From Nemopilema nomurai (Eukaryota > Cnidaria > Scyphozoa > Rhizostomeae > Rhizostomatidae), in contig ML133426.1 of the NCBI GenBank assembly GCA_003864495.1, forward strand, positions 2,666,001 to 2,730,000: a stretch of 64,000 nucleotides of DNA, read 5' to 3'. Position numbers and translations under genes: made by a program. The notes beneath the pieces were generated by a model, which was given only the letters and a program-made list of their open reading frames with translations, did no database searches and was not told where the DNA came from. How positions within the stretch are numbered: the stretch's first letter is position 1; each line of letters opens with the position of its first letter. Below, piece after piece: positions 45,121 through 57,033 of the stretch.

Positions 45121-46470
45121 AGTTTACTCGAAGCTTTCCGACTACGCGTTTTACGAACTGACGTTTCTCGACTGTATGTTTTACGACAGCAAAACAAAAT
45201 ACAATATTAAGCTTTGAAATATTAAGATCCAGAATTGCATTTATTCGAAGATATGTTCTTGTCATTATTGTTGGCACTATTGTCCATTCCACCTTATTTC
45301 CATTCTTCACGTCCATTTGACTGATCCAAGACCATGAAATGACAATCAACACAGACGGGCTACGATTCTTTCGACCTCACATTTTCTCGACATGACATAT
45401 TGGCACAAAAAAAAAATCTGTTCCACATACATCGCTGTCCGACCACTCTTTTTACGAACTGACGTTTCTCGAATGTTCGTTTTGCCTTAGTATAACAAAA
45501 ACCAATCTTTAGCTTTAAAGCAAAAATATCTAGAATTGCATTTACTCGAAGATATATTCTTGTCATTAATGTTAGCTCTATTGTTCATTCCTTTTTATTT
45601 CCATTCTCCAGGTCCATTTCACTTATCCAAAACCACGAAATGAGAATCAACACAGATAGATTACGTTTCTTTCGACCTGGCATTTTCTCGACATGACATT
45701 TTGGCAGAAACTAAACAATAAAGATCTTTTCTACATACGACACTGTTCCGACTTCTCTTTTACGAACTGATGTTTCTCGACTGTTGGTTTTACTACAGAA
45801 AAACAAAATACAATATTAAGCTTTGAAATATAGAAATCCAGAATTGCATTTTCGAAGATATGTTCTTGTGATTATTGTTGGCACTATTGTCCATTTCACT
45901 TTATATCCATTTTTCATGTTCAATTGAATTTATCAAGTCCATGAAATGGCATTCGACAAAGACGGACTACTTTTTTTCGACCTGAAATTTTCTCGACATG
46001 ACATTTTGGCACCTAAAAAGCAATAAAGATCTTTTCTACATACAACGCTGTCCGACTACGCTTTTTACGAACTGACGTTTCTCGACTGTACGTTTCAAGA
46101 CAGCAAAACAAAATACAATCTTAAGGTTTAAAATATAGAAATCCAGAATTGCATTTACTCGAAGATATGTTCTTGTCATTATTGTTGGCAGTATTCCCAT
46201 TCCACTTTATTTCCATCCTTCAAGTCCATTTTATTTATTTAAGACCATGAAATAACAATCAACATACACGGACTGCGGTTCTTTCAACCTAACATTTTCT
46301 CGACTTGACATTTTTCCCAAACATACCAAAAAAAATATTTTTCACATACAACGCTGTCCTCCTACGCTTTTCACGAACTGACGTTTCTCGATTGTATGTT
46401 TCACCAAAGAAAAACAAGAAGCAATCGATTGAACATTTGAAATATAAAGATCTAGATTTATCTAAATTAA
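45121..46470. repeat. ~305 bp satellite, unit 3 (about 4 monomers)
   Basis: Markers at about 45234, 45536, 45841 and 46146. The first monomer is shortened: GTTTACTCGAAG joins directly to CTTTCCGACTACGCG, a loss of about 200 bp. Order of forms A, Y, X-like, then diverged. Confidence 0.93.
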
Positions 46471-47000
46471 TTGTATAATTGTTTCAATTTTCACTCTCTG
46501 CCGGCTTTGAATTGACATTTAGTTAAGAGGGCGAAATTATTACTTGTTTTATTACTAAGAAATAAATTTTGTTTCTCAGAAATGGGAGATCTGAAACAAC
46601 GGTGAAATTCACAATTGTAAACAAGTGTTTGCTTGTCCATTGAAGCTACTTTTGGCACTCAAATTTATTTCTAAGAACCAAAATTGTGTTTATTAAAACT
46701 TGACCTCTTGGCTACAGTTTGACCAGTACTGCTTTTATCATGCTCTTTTCTACGGTCTTCCTATTCCAAGTTATGATGTTGTGGTCCAGTTTTTCATTTG
46801 CGAGTTTTGAGGACCGCCATCTTTTAGGAAATCATGATAACTGTCCACCCTTCTTCAGTTTTGTAATCCTATTTTGAAGATGACATTGTCATTTGTGTCC
46901 TTTCTCACAGCATTTTGATTGGCCATCGTTAGTCTCTCCTCCTTCCCCCGTGAACTCTACAACTTCTTGCAGTTTGAAGAGCGCGTTGTTTGTCGGTTCT
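46470..47000. other. Tail and right arm of unit 3
   Basis: Contains TCTCTGCCGGCTTTGAATTG, AGAAATGGGAGATCTGAAAC, an ACAATTGT palindrome, and then the common right arm with a broken copy of the MANQN frame. It keeps the fullest boundary sequence (TTTGAAGAGCGCGTTG before the anchor). Confidence 0.5.
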
Positions 47001-49162
47001 GTGGTAACGCACCTTAATGTCTAGTGCAACACTTTTCCTGCTGAGCCTCATTTTGTCTGTATGTTGATTTAGCTGAATCTTGTTTATTTGTTATTTGAAT
47101 CAAATAGACTTGGATGACTGCGTTTGTTCTTCTTGCTGTTTTTAAAGGTTGCAAAAGATTTTAACTCTCTCTGTGAAGTATGGTGTATGAAGGGTAGGTT
47201 CTTTGGTAGAATCATTCGTATGATGCAGAAGGTTTTGTAGTTGTCGATAGTCCTTGGTATAAATCATATTATTCATCCGTAATATATCAAAGCCATATCC
47301 TCAACTTTATCTTTAATTTCCTTGATTTAACGAATTTTAGTGAGAGTTTTTTTTGTTGAAATTCGTTTTTGGAATCATTTGGTTTAGGTTTACCTGCAAA
47401 CGACACACTTCAGTTTGAAAGGTTGACTAATAGAGAATTGCCTTACCTCCTACAGGTACAAGATTGAATGAATGAAGGCTGGCTATGAGTCAGTCCGTAA
47501 GAGGATACTAATAGTAGAAAGCTTTAATAAACGCTCACATCAAGGTTTGCTACTTGGCTGCCTGATTAATACTACCCGGTCCCCTGGCCTAACCTGCTAT
47601 TTGCCGTGTGACTGAAGCACTTCAATCCTTCCCGCTCCAAAAAGGGTTCAGTAGATCAAGCTATTCGTGTGTCCCCTCTTTTGACTCTTTCTATGAGGCA
47701 AGTTCTTCCATGCTGTTAACATTGTATTTTACAGAAGCGCTTTGTACAATAACATGCAATTGATCTTAACTGTTTCATAAAGTCTCATTTTACTTTTGTG
47801 TTAAATTGGCTCTGTTTACAAATTATATATTAGCTAATTTTTATTTATTGAGTGGATTGTACAGTATTGTGGAATAATTTCCCACATAATGATGGAATGT
47901 CAATTCTTAGAGCTGATAGAACTGTATTTACAGTGTAGTATTGGGCTGAAATTCGAAATTATTTGTGCACTAAATTGTTTGTGAAAACCAAGAGCTGTTT
48001 CAATCGCGAATTTATGGGCAGATTTGTGTGTTGGCTTGCCTTCCTTAAAACCTGAATCTGATCACGAGTATGCAAACTGATATGGTAGCAACCCTGTGAT
48101 ATTTGTGTCAAAAACCATGTCAACCTAATGATAATGTGTGTGTTGGCTTGCCTTCCTTTAAACCGGAATATTTTCTACCATGCAAAAGGCAGAATCTGGA
48201 AGTGGGATAATATCATTTGACATGATCATTTTAGTGCTTTCTGGAGAAGGTTCAAGAGATATTTGACTTTTTTCAGAACAGCGAATTTGAGGAATGACTT
48301 TGAACAAGAAGTACAATTGTTTTTTAATAGAACCTCATCTCCATTTTTTTAATAGAAGCATGTAACAAATTTTACGAGTCTTACAACTACATAAGATTGT
48401 AGCCAATTTCGTGTCATTCATTGATGATTTTGAAATTCAGAACTTCAGCTAGATAAAAGATAAACATAGTTTGGTGTGAGCTGTAGCTTCTTGCGAAATT
48501 TGAATTTTTCATTCCCTTTTACTAACTGTATGAGATACCAGGGAGCAAATTCAAGCAATCTTTATACGTTCACTCTATTTTAGAGTACGATTAGCCTCTT
48601 GTCAAGACTTTGTTACTTGAATTGCTCATTTCTTAAAATATTAAATAACAAATCACCATTTTTGTTGACACTGTGGCTCAAGCAGAGCCGCTAGTGACCC
48701 TTTTAGAAGCGCTTTTTACAGCATTCAAGGTTATGATGTAACTGGGATACAATTGCAGCCGTGGTGTACAGACTAACAGCAGAACAATACCAAAGGAAGA
48801 ATCTACCAAAGGAAGAAGGTTTTCAGGGACAAGGAGCCCCAAGGGGGGACCACAGAAAATGTTCAACACTACGGAGGATAACCTAGTTTCACCTTCCACC
48901 CCTTGCACAGGGAAACAAGCTTGACGGCCATCTTTCTGGCTCTTCTCCAGATTAGGCACGGTTTTACAGGTGAACAATGGCGAGCAAACGGGCTTCGGTT
49001 ATTCTTGCTAAGGGTACTGAGGAAATGGAAGCTGTAATATCAATCGATATTCTTAGAAGAGCCAAGGTTAGTTTTGCCTGTCACCTTGTTTCGACTGCAA
49101 GACGTTGAATGGAACAAGAACGCGTCTTTTTAAAGTCTTCAGTGTTAATGTTTATGCTAGAG
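47001..49162. other. Left arm of unit 4
   Basis: Matches the left arm of unit 3 including the ~150 bp block (about 48134-48292), and stops at the N gap after TGTTTATGCTAGAG. No recognised gene. Confidence 0.55.
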
Positions 49163-49740
49163 NNNNNNNNNNNNNNNNNNNNNNNNNNNNNNNNNNNNNN
49201 NNNNNNNNNNNNNNNNNNNNNNNNNNNNNNNNNNNNNNNNNNNNNNNNNNNNNNNNNNNNNNNNNNNNNNNNNNNNNNNNNNNNNNNNNNNNNNNNNNNN
49301 NNNNNNNNNNNNNNNNNNNNNNNNNNNNNNNNNNNNNNNNNNNNNNNNNNNNNNNNNNNNNNNNNNNNNNNNNNNNNNNNNNNNNNNNNNNNNNNNNNNN
49401 NNNNNNNNNNNNNNNNNNNNNNNNNNNNNNNNNNNNNNNNNNNNNNNNNNNNNNNNNNNNNNNNNNNNNNNNNNNNNNNNNNNNNNNNNNNNNNNNNNNN
49501 NNNNNNNNNNNNNNNNNNNNNNNNNNNNNNNNNNNNNNNNNNNNNNNNNNNNNNNNNNNNNNNNNNNNNNNNNNNNNNNNNNNNNNNNNNNNNNNNNNNN
49601 NNNNNNNNNNNNNNNNNNNNNNNNNNNNNNNNNNNNNNNNNNNNNNNNNNNNNNNNNNNNNNNNNNNNNNNNNNNNNNNNNNNNNNNNNNNNNNNNNNNN
49701 NNNNNNNNNNNNNNNNNNNNNNNNNNNNNNNNNNNNNNNN
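49163..49740. other. Assembly gap (578 Ns)
   Basis: Unknown bases. The left flank matches 2054 in unit 1 and 31734 in unit 3; the right flank matches 5159 and 34838. In both other units about 3.1 kb, including all of hAT-1, lies between these points. Frames crossing the Ns are meaningless. Confidence 0.95.
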
Positions 49741-50155
49741 AATTTTACCATGCATGGAGATGCATTTTTAGCTACTCTAGAAGGCTATATTAAAAAAATA
49801 GGCGTTGGACCCTTCTATGTCACTATACCTGAATCTTAGCCCTTCCACATTCAACTTCATGGCGCCGTCTCCAAAAATTGATACCCCAAGTTATGTTAAG
49901 GAATGCTTTTAGGCAATTGATTTGACATAATGTTCATAGAACGTGAATAGAGGACTTGTTTATGAAGAGTTAAAGTCAGAAATTGTTATATAAATCGTGC
50001 ACTAATTACAAATTTCGTAAAGGGCTAGAATCGCAACTGGTTGCTTATTGCATGTTACATCGCGGTTCCTGTTGTCAAATTGTACGACGGCTTTTACTTT
50101 TGTTTCCAGATGTTTCTGTTGCAATTCTAGAGATTTTGATAAGCAATCCCATGTA
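49741..50155. other. Spacer between gap and Tigger, unit 4
   Basis: Matches 5159-5573 of unit 1. No recognised gene. Confidence 0.5.
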
Positions 50156-50897
50156 CAGTACTTACTCAATTATCCAGCCTTCTCGGGTAAGATGCGTGCG
50201 GAGGATCCGAAATTCCGGATAATTGAGAAAAAGCTAAAAACGGCTGAAACCAGCATAAATAAACAAAATTGGTTTCATGAAAGTTTATTTCAAAAGCACA
50301 CATTACAAACTACTGTAAGACACTAAATACTCTTAGAATATAATTGAATCTTTGGCTGAATGCGCGGTGCCTCACGCTTCAAACATCTAGCTTATTTTCA
50401 ATGAGAGATTCGCACTCTTTCATTTTTGCTCAGACTTTCTTGCCATGATGAGAAAGCTTTTAATCTGACAAGAAAACATGGCGATAGAAAAATGTTGTCA
50501 CTCGGAAAATACCGGTAATTTTCCCCAGCTGTGTTCATTTTTCTTTTCAAATATCTTTTCGCTTAAATTTTTGACTATGTTTCTACTTACCATTACTTCA
50601 TTCATTGTTACAAATAAATAATGAAATTCAGACTAAAACAGGAATTGCAGAACAAGGGCCCCACGATAATATCAAGGTGTAATTTTAGTTTCTTTGCAAA
50701 TTATGCTAAAATGAGCAAAGGGGCAAAGGGTGTCCCAATTTTGGGAAGAACAAAATTACCCTTTTTCAATAAGAGGCAAGAAAACGTTCCCAACGTATCA
50801 CTAAAAATTTCGAAATTCTTCATATACGTTCCCTTCCCCCCTTTTTACGGATAACTGGAATCCGGATAAACAAGGTCGGATAATTGAATATGTACCG
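50156..50897 (-). mobile_element. Tigger/pogo deletion derivative, unit 4
   Basis: Full copy with both terminal repeats and TA flanks, 742 bp. It is shorter than other copies because of many one-base losses in short homopolymers between about 50400 and 50880; these look like consensus errors near the N gap. The left terminal repeat has GCGTGCGGAGGATCCG where the others have GCGTGCTGATGATCCG. Confidence 0.85.
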
Positions 50898-52413
50898 TAA
50901 TGCAAAACTGATACTTGAGCTCTTCAGTTCTGTTTCGCGCCTTTTTTATACCTCAGATTCAAAGAGAGGCCATTTCAGTATGTCCGTTAGAGGATACCTT
51001 CGTCCACCCATGCATCCCTGAATCATTTGGATGACAATTCTCTAGAATGCAGAACAAGATGAAATTCAAAGAATAACATGGTTGCGAGTAAGTGTCTTTC
51101 CCACTTTTTACAGATAATTTTGCTTTCAGTATAGTTATTAGCAGTGAAATCGGATATTAATATAAGGTTAGTACAGCTGTTTTACAGCGAGGAAGTCTTC
51201 TGTGGCCTAGACACTCACCACGCTCTGCAAATTTTAAATATTTCAGCAATTGGTTGTGTAAGAGACACTGTTGAATATTGATTTGACCATTAATTCTGTA
51301 TCAAACGTTTTGAAGGTAACAGTGGAAAACCTTGCTGGGATTTATGAGGGATTATTTAAGTTGCATTCTGAATTTTTCTAACATTCTGATAGCATTCTAA
51401 ACGAAAACGTCCAAATGACATGGTCTGGAAAAAATTGATATTTTGCGGCTCCTAACATATTACTTTTCTTCGTGTGACTTCACGTTTTCTATGTGACTTT
51501 AGTTTTCTTTTATGAGCTTCTTTCATAAAATTGGCGACTAATTTCCAACTAAGATGAGTTGACATGACTTTTATAATTGAGCATTTGAACAAATTGCAAA
51601 GTCAAATATCTTGATTCATGATCTAATCTAAGTTTCACGTGCCTGCCCGCCATTCATCAAATACAGACAGTGACACGGCTTCGTGAGGCGTTTCCTGCTA
51701 CGGTATGCTTGAATTTTCCCGCCAAAATACAATAACAAAGTGCTCGGGCCATTTTATTGGCTGGCCCCAGTTTGTCAAAGGTGAGAAAACAGTGGACGCT
51801 CGATCCAGTCTTTTCTCGAAAGCTTCCCGCCATTTTGTTGAGAAAGGGAATGGAGTAGCGTCACCAGTCGCTAAGTCACCAAATCACGTTGACCTTGGAT
51901 ATATCAGTAATGCTTCCCAAATGTACAAAATGTCGAAAAGATAAATACTTGCATTCAATCCTATCGGACATCTTTAAAAGAAGGCGTTGGTCTTTGAAGG
52001 CGTTGGCTGACTTAAAGCCCCTATTCGATGGCAAATATATTCTAATTGTTCAATTAAAAGACATCATATTTAAATCAAAAACTACTTCCACTGTCCATAT
52101 AAATATTGCCTATATCAAATCTGTTCCATGCAGATTTTAAATGAAAGGTTCTCAGTGTTTGCCTTCCTTCCAATTTAGGAGATATACTAGGGTTATGAGG
52201 TATAAACAAGTTTGATTTTCAAATATTGTTATGTTTTTGTACATATTTTGCGGAGAATACTGATTCCCGGAAAAAGCATCAGGCAAAGGGGTGCTCTCCT
52301 TTTTTTGAAAGCCACTAATAATTAAAACTGTGCTCACACATCTGCAAATAAAGCTTTGTTGTTTGTTGTTATCATATGTTTCTTTGTAGCATTATTTCTT
52401 TACAATGCAGTTA
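50898..52413. other. Spacer with promoter-like block, unit 4
   Basis: Matches 6326-7849 of unit 1 with extra one-base losses. The CxxC frame is extended (about 51910-52140) by one of them. Confidence 0.5.
51640..51855 (+). promoter_or_regulatory. Promoter-like block, unit 4
   Basis: Same block. One-base losses occur (CAGTGGACG for CAGTGGGACG), in line with the poorer consensus of this region, but the factor-like words are intact. Confidence 0.35.
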
Positions 52414-53284
52414 CAGGCCTTCCTGGGAATAAATTAGCACACGTGTGGCATTTCGCACTCCTAGATTGTGGTAGGAGTGCGATGGAGTGCTATTGGTACT
52501 TTTTCTTATTACTACAGATTTTCTGTTGCATACTATATAGAGCCATAAAAATTGAATGTTTCTTATTGATTTTCATTTACCGGTGGTTTTTTAAAATTTT
52601 GAGCCTTCTACCGTTTAGTTTTTTGTAAAGCGGTTTCTCATAATAAGAGGAGAAAATGTAACAAAGTTTTGATTGTTCTTACAACACACAATCAACCATT
52701 AAAAATAGTGTTTTAAAAACATGTGCGTGTCAATGCCGATCTGTGATAAAAACGAGGCGGAGCATCTGATTGGAAATTGCTTCAAAGTAGTCAAATAGAA
52801 ATGTTTTCTGTTGTCTTTTCAAAAAATTAGAATGAACAGGAACTTGCTGCACTTCTGCGCAATTCATGTTTACAATGCTGAAATTTTGAACTTTCAAAAC
52901 GTTGTGTAAAACTAGTCCCCATGTTATGGTCGTTTGGTCAGTGTTTTATTGTAAGCAATAATTGTCACAACGGTCCTCCAAAATGACGTGCTGGCACCGC
53001 ATAATGTTTGACTCGAACAAAGTAAACATCAAAGCGTTACTGCCACCTTGTTAGTTCCCTGCGCTAATCAACATTTGCTTGCCACACCTCTGCCAACGAT
53101 TCTGAGCCAATTTTTTTTAGCTCAATGCATGCAGCCTTTCTATGGTTGCAGGTAAATGGAAACCAGGTTTAAAAAACAAATGAATAATTACAAAACAGGC
53201 GTGCGATTAAACACACTCCTCAGTGTGGAGAGGGGTGTACCAAGGTGTGCGAGTGAGATCGCGCGCCTTTCCCAGGAAGGCCTG
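52414..53284. mobile_element. TGCAGTTA-flanked inverted-repeat element, unit 4
   Basis: 871 bp copy with full ends, target duplications and the complete left hairpin. The right subterminal stem has one substitution that leaves a wobble pair. Confidence 0.88.
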
Positions 53285-54487
53285 CAGTTATGGTCATTCA
53301 GACTATTGATGCAACAAGGCATAATATTTCTTCCTTGGGTGAAAAATATTAGCACTCCTGTAGATTTTCCTTCAAAAAATAAACATTTAGGGATCTTTTG
53401 CATGTTTCAACTGCTCCTTGAAGGTTTGCAGTGTTTTTTCTTCCAATTTGGGAGTTTTAAGCATCAGTTCAATGTCTATTGATTTAGATTCAACTGTGAA
53501 TATTTTTTAACATACCCTGGTTTTTGTTAATGTGGTGCTAGGTTTCATATTAAATTTAGGGAAACACTGAAAATTGATATTTTCGACAGTGCTTACATAG
53601 ACTGTCACAATGACACATCATATCTTTGACATGTTACAAACACACAAAGATCATTGGTTCCAGTTTGCTGTTTTTGTTGGTCCATTAATTGGAATGATGC
53701 AATAGCATTCAACAAAGTATTATGTCGTTTGAATCCTGAATTTACTGAACTTGGTAGTAGGCTCCTTGAAAAATACTAACCTAAAATCAGTGAGATGATA
53801 GACAATCAGTTTAATGGAAAGAATCTGGAGCTTTAAGATTTTTTTTATCTATTGAGCATTGAAAGGGCACTTAATGTAAACATCCTGCACAAATTGGTTT
53901 TACATCCCACTTTGCAGTTTGAATTAATTTTTTTAAAAACATGCAAATATAAATTAAGTTGGAGATTGACATTAAAACATCGTATGTCTAGAAAAATTGA
54001 TAATCATTCATAGCTTAATTCTAGTATAATTTGATTAGCTTATGTTGTAGGTTGACTGTTGAAATCAAATTTAAATCAAATTAAATCAAAAGTTTTAATT
54101 AAATTTGACAAATACAATGGAATTTGATATTTCATCAGTGTTTTTTCTGCTAGTATCTGATATTAAAAGTTATTTAATCTAAGAAATTTTACAATTCTAT
54201 TTAGGTGTACTTAGCTAAGTGGACATAGGGAAGGAGTCTTGCAGGGTTTAAATGATTTTATACGTTACTGGCACTTGGTTGAAGAATCACACATAGAAGA
54301 ATATGGTTGAAAAGTGAAGTTTCTGTTACAGGGGCATCCAGTTACAGTAAGGCCAAAATGTACCAACCAACAAAACACATACTAGTTGGTGAATAACATA
54401 GAATATACACAAAGTTGGAATGTTACAAATAAAACCAGTACATATACAAATTGGCATCGAAGGTTCTTTACTAATGTGTTTAGGATA
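53285..54487. other. AT-rich spacer before hAT-2, unit 4
   Basis: Matches the other units up to about 53930, then differs noticeably (TGCAAATATAAATTAAG, GTTGACTGTTGAAATC). It lacks about 300 bp found in units 1-3 between GGAATGTT and the TACAAATTGGCATC word next to the hAT-2 end. No gene recognised. Confidence 0.5.
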
Positions 54488-55131
54488 CAGGGGCTGACTG
54501 GTCAGTCCCAATATTTTCTCAATTTTTTATAATTTTGCCATGAAATTGTAATATTTCTTATTTTGTAGGTGCCCTCTTAATTTGCGCTTACACTGAGACT
54601 CTTTCGGGATTAGTGGGTACAACAAAAATTGAATAGAAACATCACTTCGAGATTTCTTCAGTTATAAAAAATCATGTGCCAAGATTTAGGGCCACTATGT
54701 ACATGAAGTATTTTCGCTCAAGGCCCCTGTACTGGTACAAATTTAATAAAACCACAACCGGAAGAAATTTTCTCTTCGGGGCCCTCAGTTTAATTTTTTT
54801 TGCATTCAATCATAAGTTAGGTTGGCAAAAACAGAAAATAATGTAACTCAGTTTCTAGGGAGGTCATTAACAGAAGAGTTATTAAAGTAAATTTGACGAG
54901 CTTATTCAAGTATCCGGGCTATTTTGCCTATGGTAGCTGCATGATCCATAAATTATAGCAGTTTTATCAACACACTTGTCATCAGATTACCTTAAATTTC
55001 CTGCTATGCTTAAATGTTAATGTCAACATATTCAAGTTTATCAGCCAACTAATTCAACAAATCAGCGTACAGTGCCAGAAATATTGTTGTTTGAACTATC
55101 GATTGTAAGTCAGGGAGATGACTCTACCTAT

Positions 55132-55287
55132 AAGATGAAGCGAAATGCAAACGAAGACAACAAAAAGAAAAGAAAATATAAGAGTGGTCATCATAAGCGT
55201 CAAGAGAAACTTCATGCTGATCTGAGGAAAGGTGCTGCAGGAAGCAAAAGAGCTCTCCAGCAAAAACACATTCCAAAGGCAAAGTAG
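55132..55287 (+). pseudogene. hAT-2 transposase N-terminal segment, unit 4
   Basis: Reads MKRNANEDNKKKRKYKSGHH and on to a stop after KHIPKAK. The KRKYKSGxxKRxEK pattern is the usual start of ZMYM1-like hAT transposases. The part that should follow (TTF-type zinc finger) is missing: only about 50 bp separate this segment from the catalytic core. Confidence 0.6.
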
Positions 55288-55337
55288 GCCGAGGATCGGT
55301 CAACACATTCCTGAGCAAATCAACAGCCACTTTTTTA

Positions 55338-56354
55338 GTGCGGGTTATGCGAAACCTTATCCAAGAAAGAATATTCAATGATGTAAGAGCAGCTGGTATC
55401 TATTCTATTGAGATGAACTCAATTCAAGACATTTCAAACCAAAATCAATGTTCCAACGTCATACGCTATGCTAGTAAAAGAGAGGTACATGAAGGGCTCT
55501 TGAGCGTTGTGAAGGCGAATGGTTCCTCGGGGGAAGCCCTCTTCAACCTCAACAAGTCAACGTTAGATCGTTTGCAGCTTGACATCTCAAACTGCGTGGG
55601 AGACAGTCTTGATGGAGCTGCAAATATGTCTGGTGAATATAAAAGTGTTCAGGCAAGAATAATTGAGGTTGCTTCGAATCACATACATGTTTGGTGCTAT
55701 GCACACACGTTAAATTTGGTTCTTGGTGATTTCACTTCATTGAATGTATCATCTATCAGTCTTTTTGGGCTATTGAACAAAGCTGCAATCTTCTTTCGAG
55801 AATATCACAAATGTATGAATGCATGGGAAAACACAGTTCAATCAAAGATTGGAACTTCAAGGATGAAGAGGCTATGTACGATTGGAGCAACAACATGGTG
55901 GGCAAAGTCAAACGCCATTCGGAAGATTTTTGGTTCTTTTGATGATAATGAAGCAGCAAGCAATTTTTTGTATTTTGATTTAGTGGTTCCGCTGTCTGTT
56001 ATACGTGACAGTGCAAGCTTCAACCAGACCCCACGAGACCAAGCAAATGACCTATTTGGCAAACTTTTGCAATGTGAAACAGTGCTAACAGCATTTCTGT
56101 ACAACAGAATCTTTAGCATCACGTCTCCACTATCTGAGTATCTCAACACGAGTGGCATCAATTTATTACAAGCATGGAGGATAGTAGAAAGTAGCACTAA
56201 CTGTCTGCAACAAATCAGCAGAGATTTCCATAATCTTCACGACAGAGCGGTCAAATTTGTAAACATGCGAAGAGCAAGACATTATCGTTTCCACCTTACT
56301 TCAAGAGAAACGAGTCAGAAGACAAAACGCACAGGCAAACGAAGAAAGAGATGA
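55338..56354 (+). pseudogene. hAT-2 transposase catalytic core, unit 4
   Basis: The longest credible coding frame in the window (338 codons; first ATG a few codons in). Order of family blocks: RNLIQERIFNDVRAAGIYSI, then EMNSIQDIS (residues 25-33), GDSLDGAANMSG (88-99), HVWCYAHTLNLV (117-128), TTWWAKSNAI, SQKTKRTGKRRKR. In the family the first block reads D-S-T/x-x-D-I-S, so the first catalytic Asp is Asn here (N27); the second acid (D92) and the C120/H123 pair are kept. One base change shifts the frame after KRRKR; the next frame continues DEEIVASSLERYRVEVFCAV. Confidence 0.8.
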
Positions 56355-56409
56355 AGAAATAGTTGCATCCTCTCTTGAGCGATATAGAGTAGAAGTATTC
56401 TGTGCCGTT

Positions 56410-57033
56410 ATGGATAAAGTTGTAGGAAGCCTTCGTCAACGATTTCTACAACAGGGTGTTCTCTACCGAGACTTTGCTTTTCCTGACCCAAGGCGATTTG
56501 CTGAATTTAAAAGCAAAGAAATCCCTAAGAACATGCTATCAACGCTTTGTGCCATCTCTGGTTTGAAAGTTGACAGAGAAGTTGTTAAAGAGCAATTAGT
56601 GGGTGTTTTGATGCATTCACTTGACTGGCCATAACACTGATGATTATGAAAGAGATTCTCTTTGCGAATATCCTGAAGACAGAGAAGCATCATATGATGA
56701 AATAGCCAAGGTGATTTGGTTTCATCTACTGAACCACTCAATTCGATAGCCAGACAAAACACCGATACAGATTTGAATAAACACGTTGCAGAAGAGAGAA
56801 GGTCGCTGCTTTGGAATATTCTGCAAATTCTGCTTCTCGTGCGTTTTTAAAGTTACTGCCTATATAAGCATTTGATTACATTGGCAGTTGCTCAGGTTGG
56901 GTATGAAAGGAGCTCCTCCCTTTTTGAAGATAATAAGGAGTAGGCTAAGAAGCATGTTGGGTCACAAGCAGCTAGAAGCTTTCATGTTTCTAAGCATAGA
57001 GCAAAAGCTGGTAGGTATGCTAGCTAAATAGAG
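56410..57033 (+). pseudogene. hAT-2 transposase C-terminal part, unit 4
   Basis: MDKVVGSLRQRFLQQGVLYR (from 56410) to LMHSLDWP and stop at 56634; the next frame continues TGHNTDDYERDSLCEYPEDR. The dimerisation block at 56902 reads YERSSSLF and then goes out of frame through an extra base (CTTTTTGAAG where units 2 and 3 have CTTTTAAAG). So unit 4 has the better core but the worse C-terminus, and units 2/3 the reverse. Confidence 0.75.

Larger units (their letters stand above)
29591..47000. repeat. Macro-repeat unit 3 (complete, ~17.4 kb)
   Basis: The only complete gap-free copy. From anchor to anchor it measures 17,410 bp. It has all modules in order: hAT-1, Tigger derivative, promoter-like block, TGCAGTTA-flanked element, deleted hAT-2, hairpin satellite (5 monomers), 305 bp satellite (about 4 monomers) and right arm. 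It is the best reference for the unit. Confidence 0.92.
54488..57033 (+). mobile_element. hAT-2 element, unit 4 (longest copy)
   Basis: Begins with the hAT-type end CAGGGGCTGACTGGTCAGTC. About 2.5 kb follow, with an N-terminal scrap (55132-55287), a 338-codon transposase core (55338-56354) and C-terminal parts. The left 8 bp would be TTAGGATA if a target duplication exists. I could not find a right terminal repeat or the second target copy, so the right boundary is set by the end of coding similarity. Confidence 0.75.

Noticed and set aside
49081..49839. Frames of 199-244 codons spanning 49163-49740
   Set aside because: They consist of Ns.
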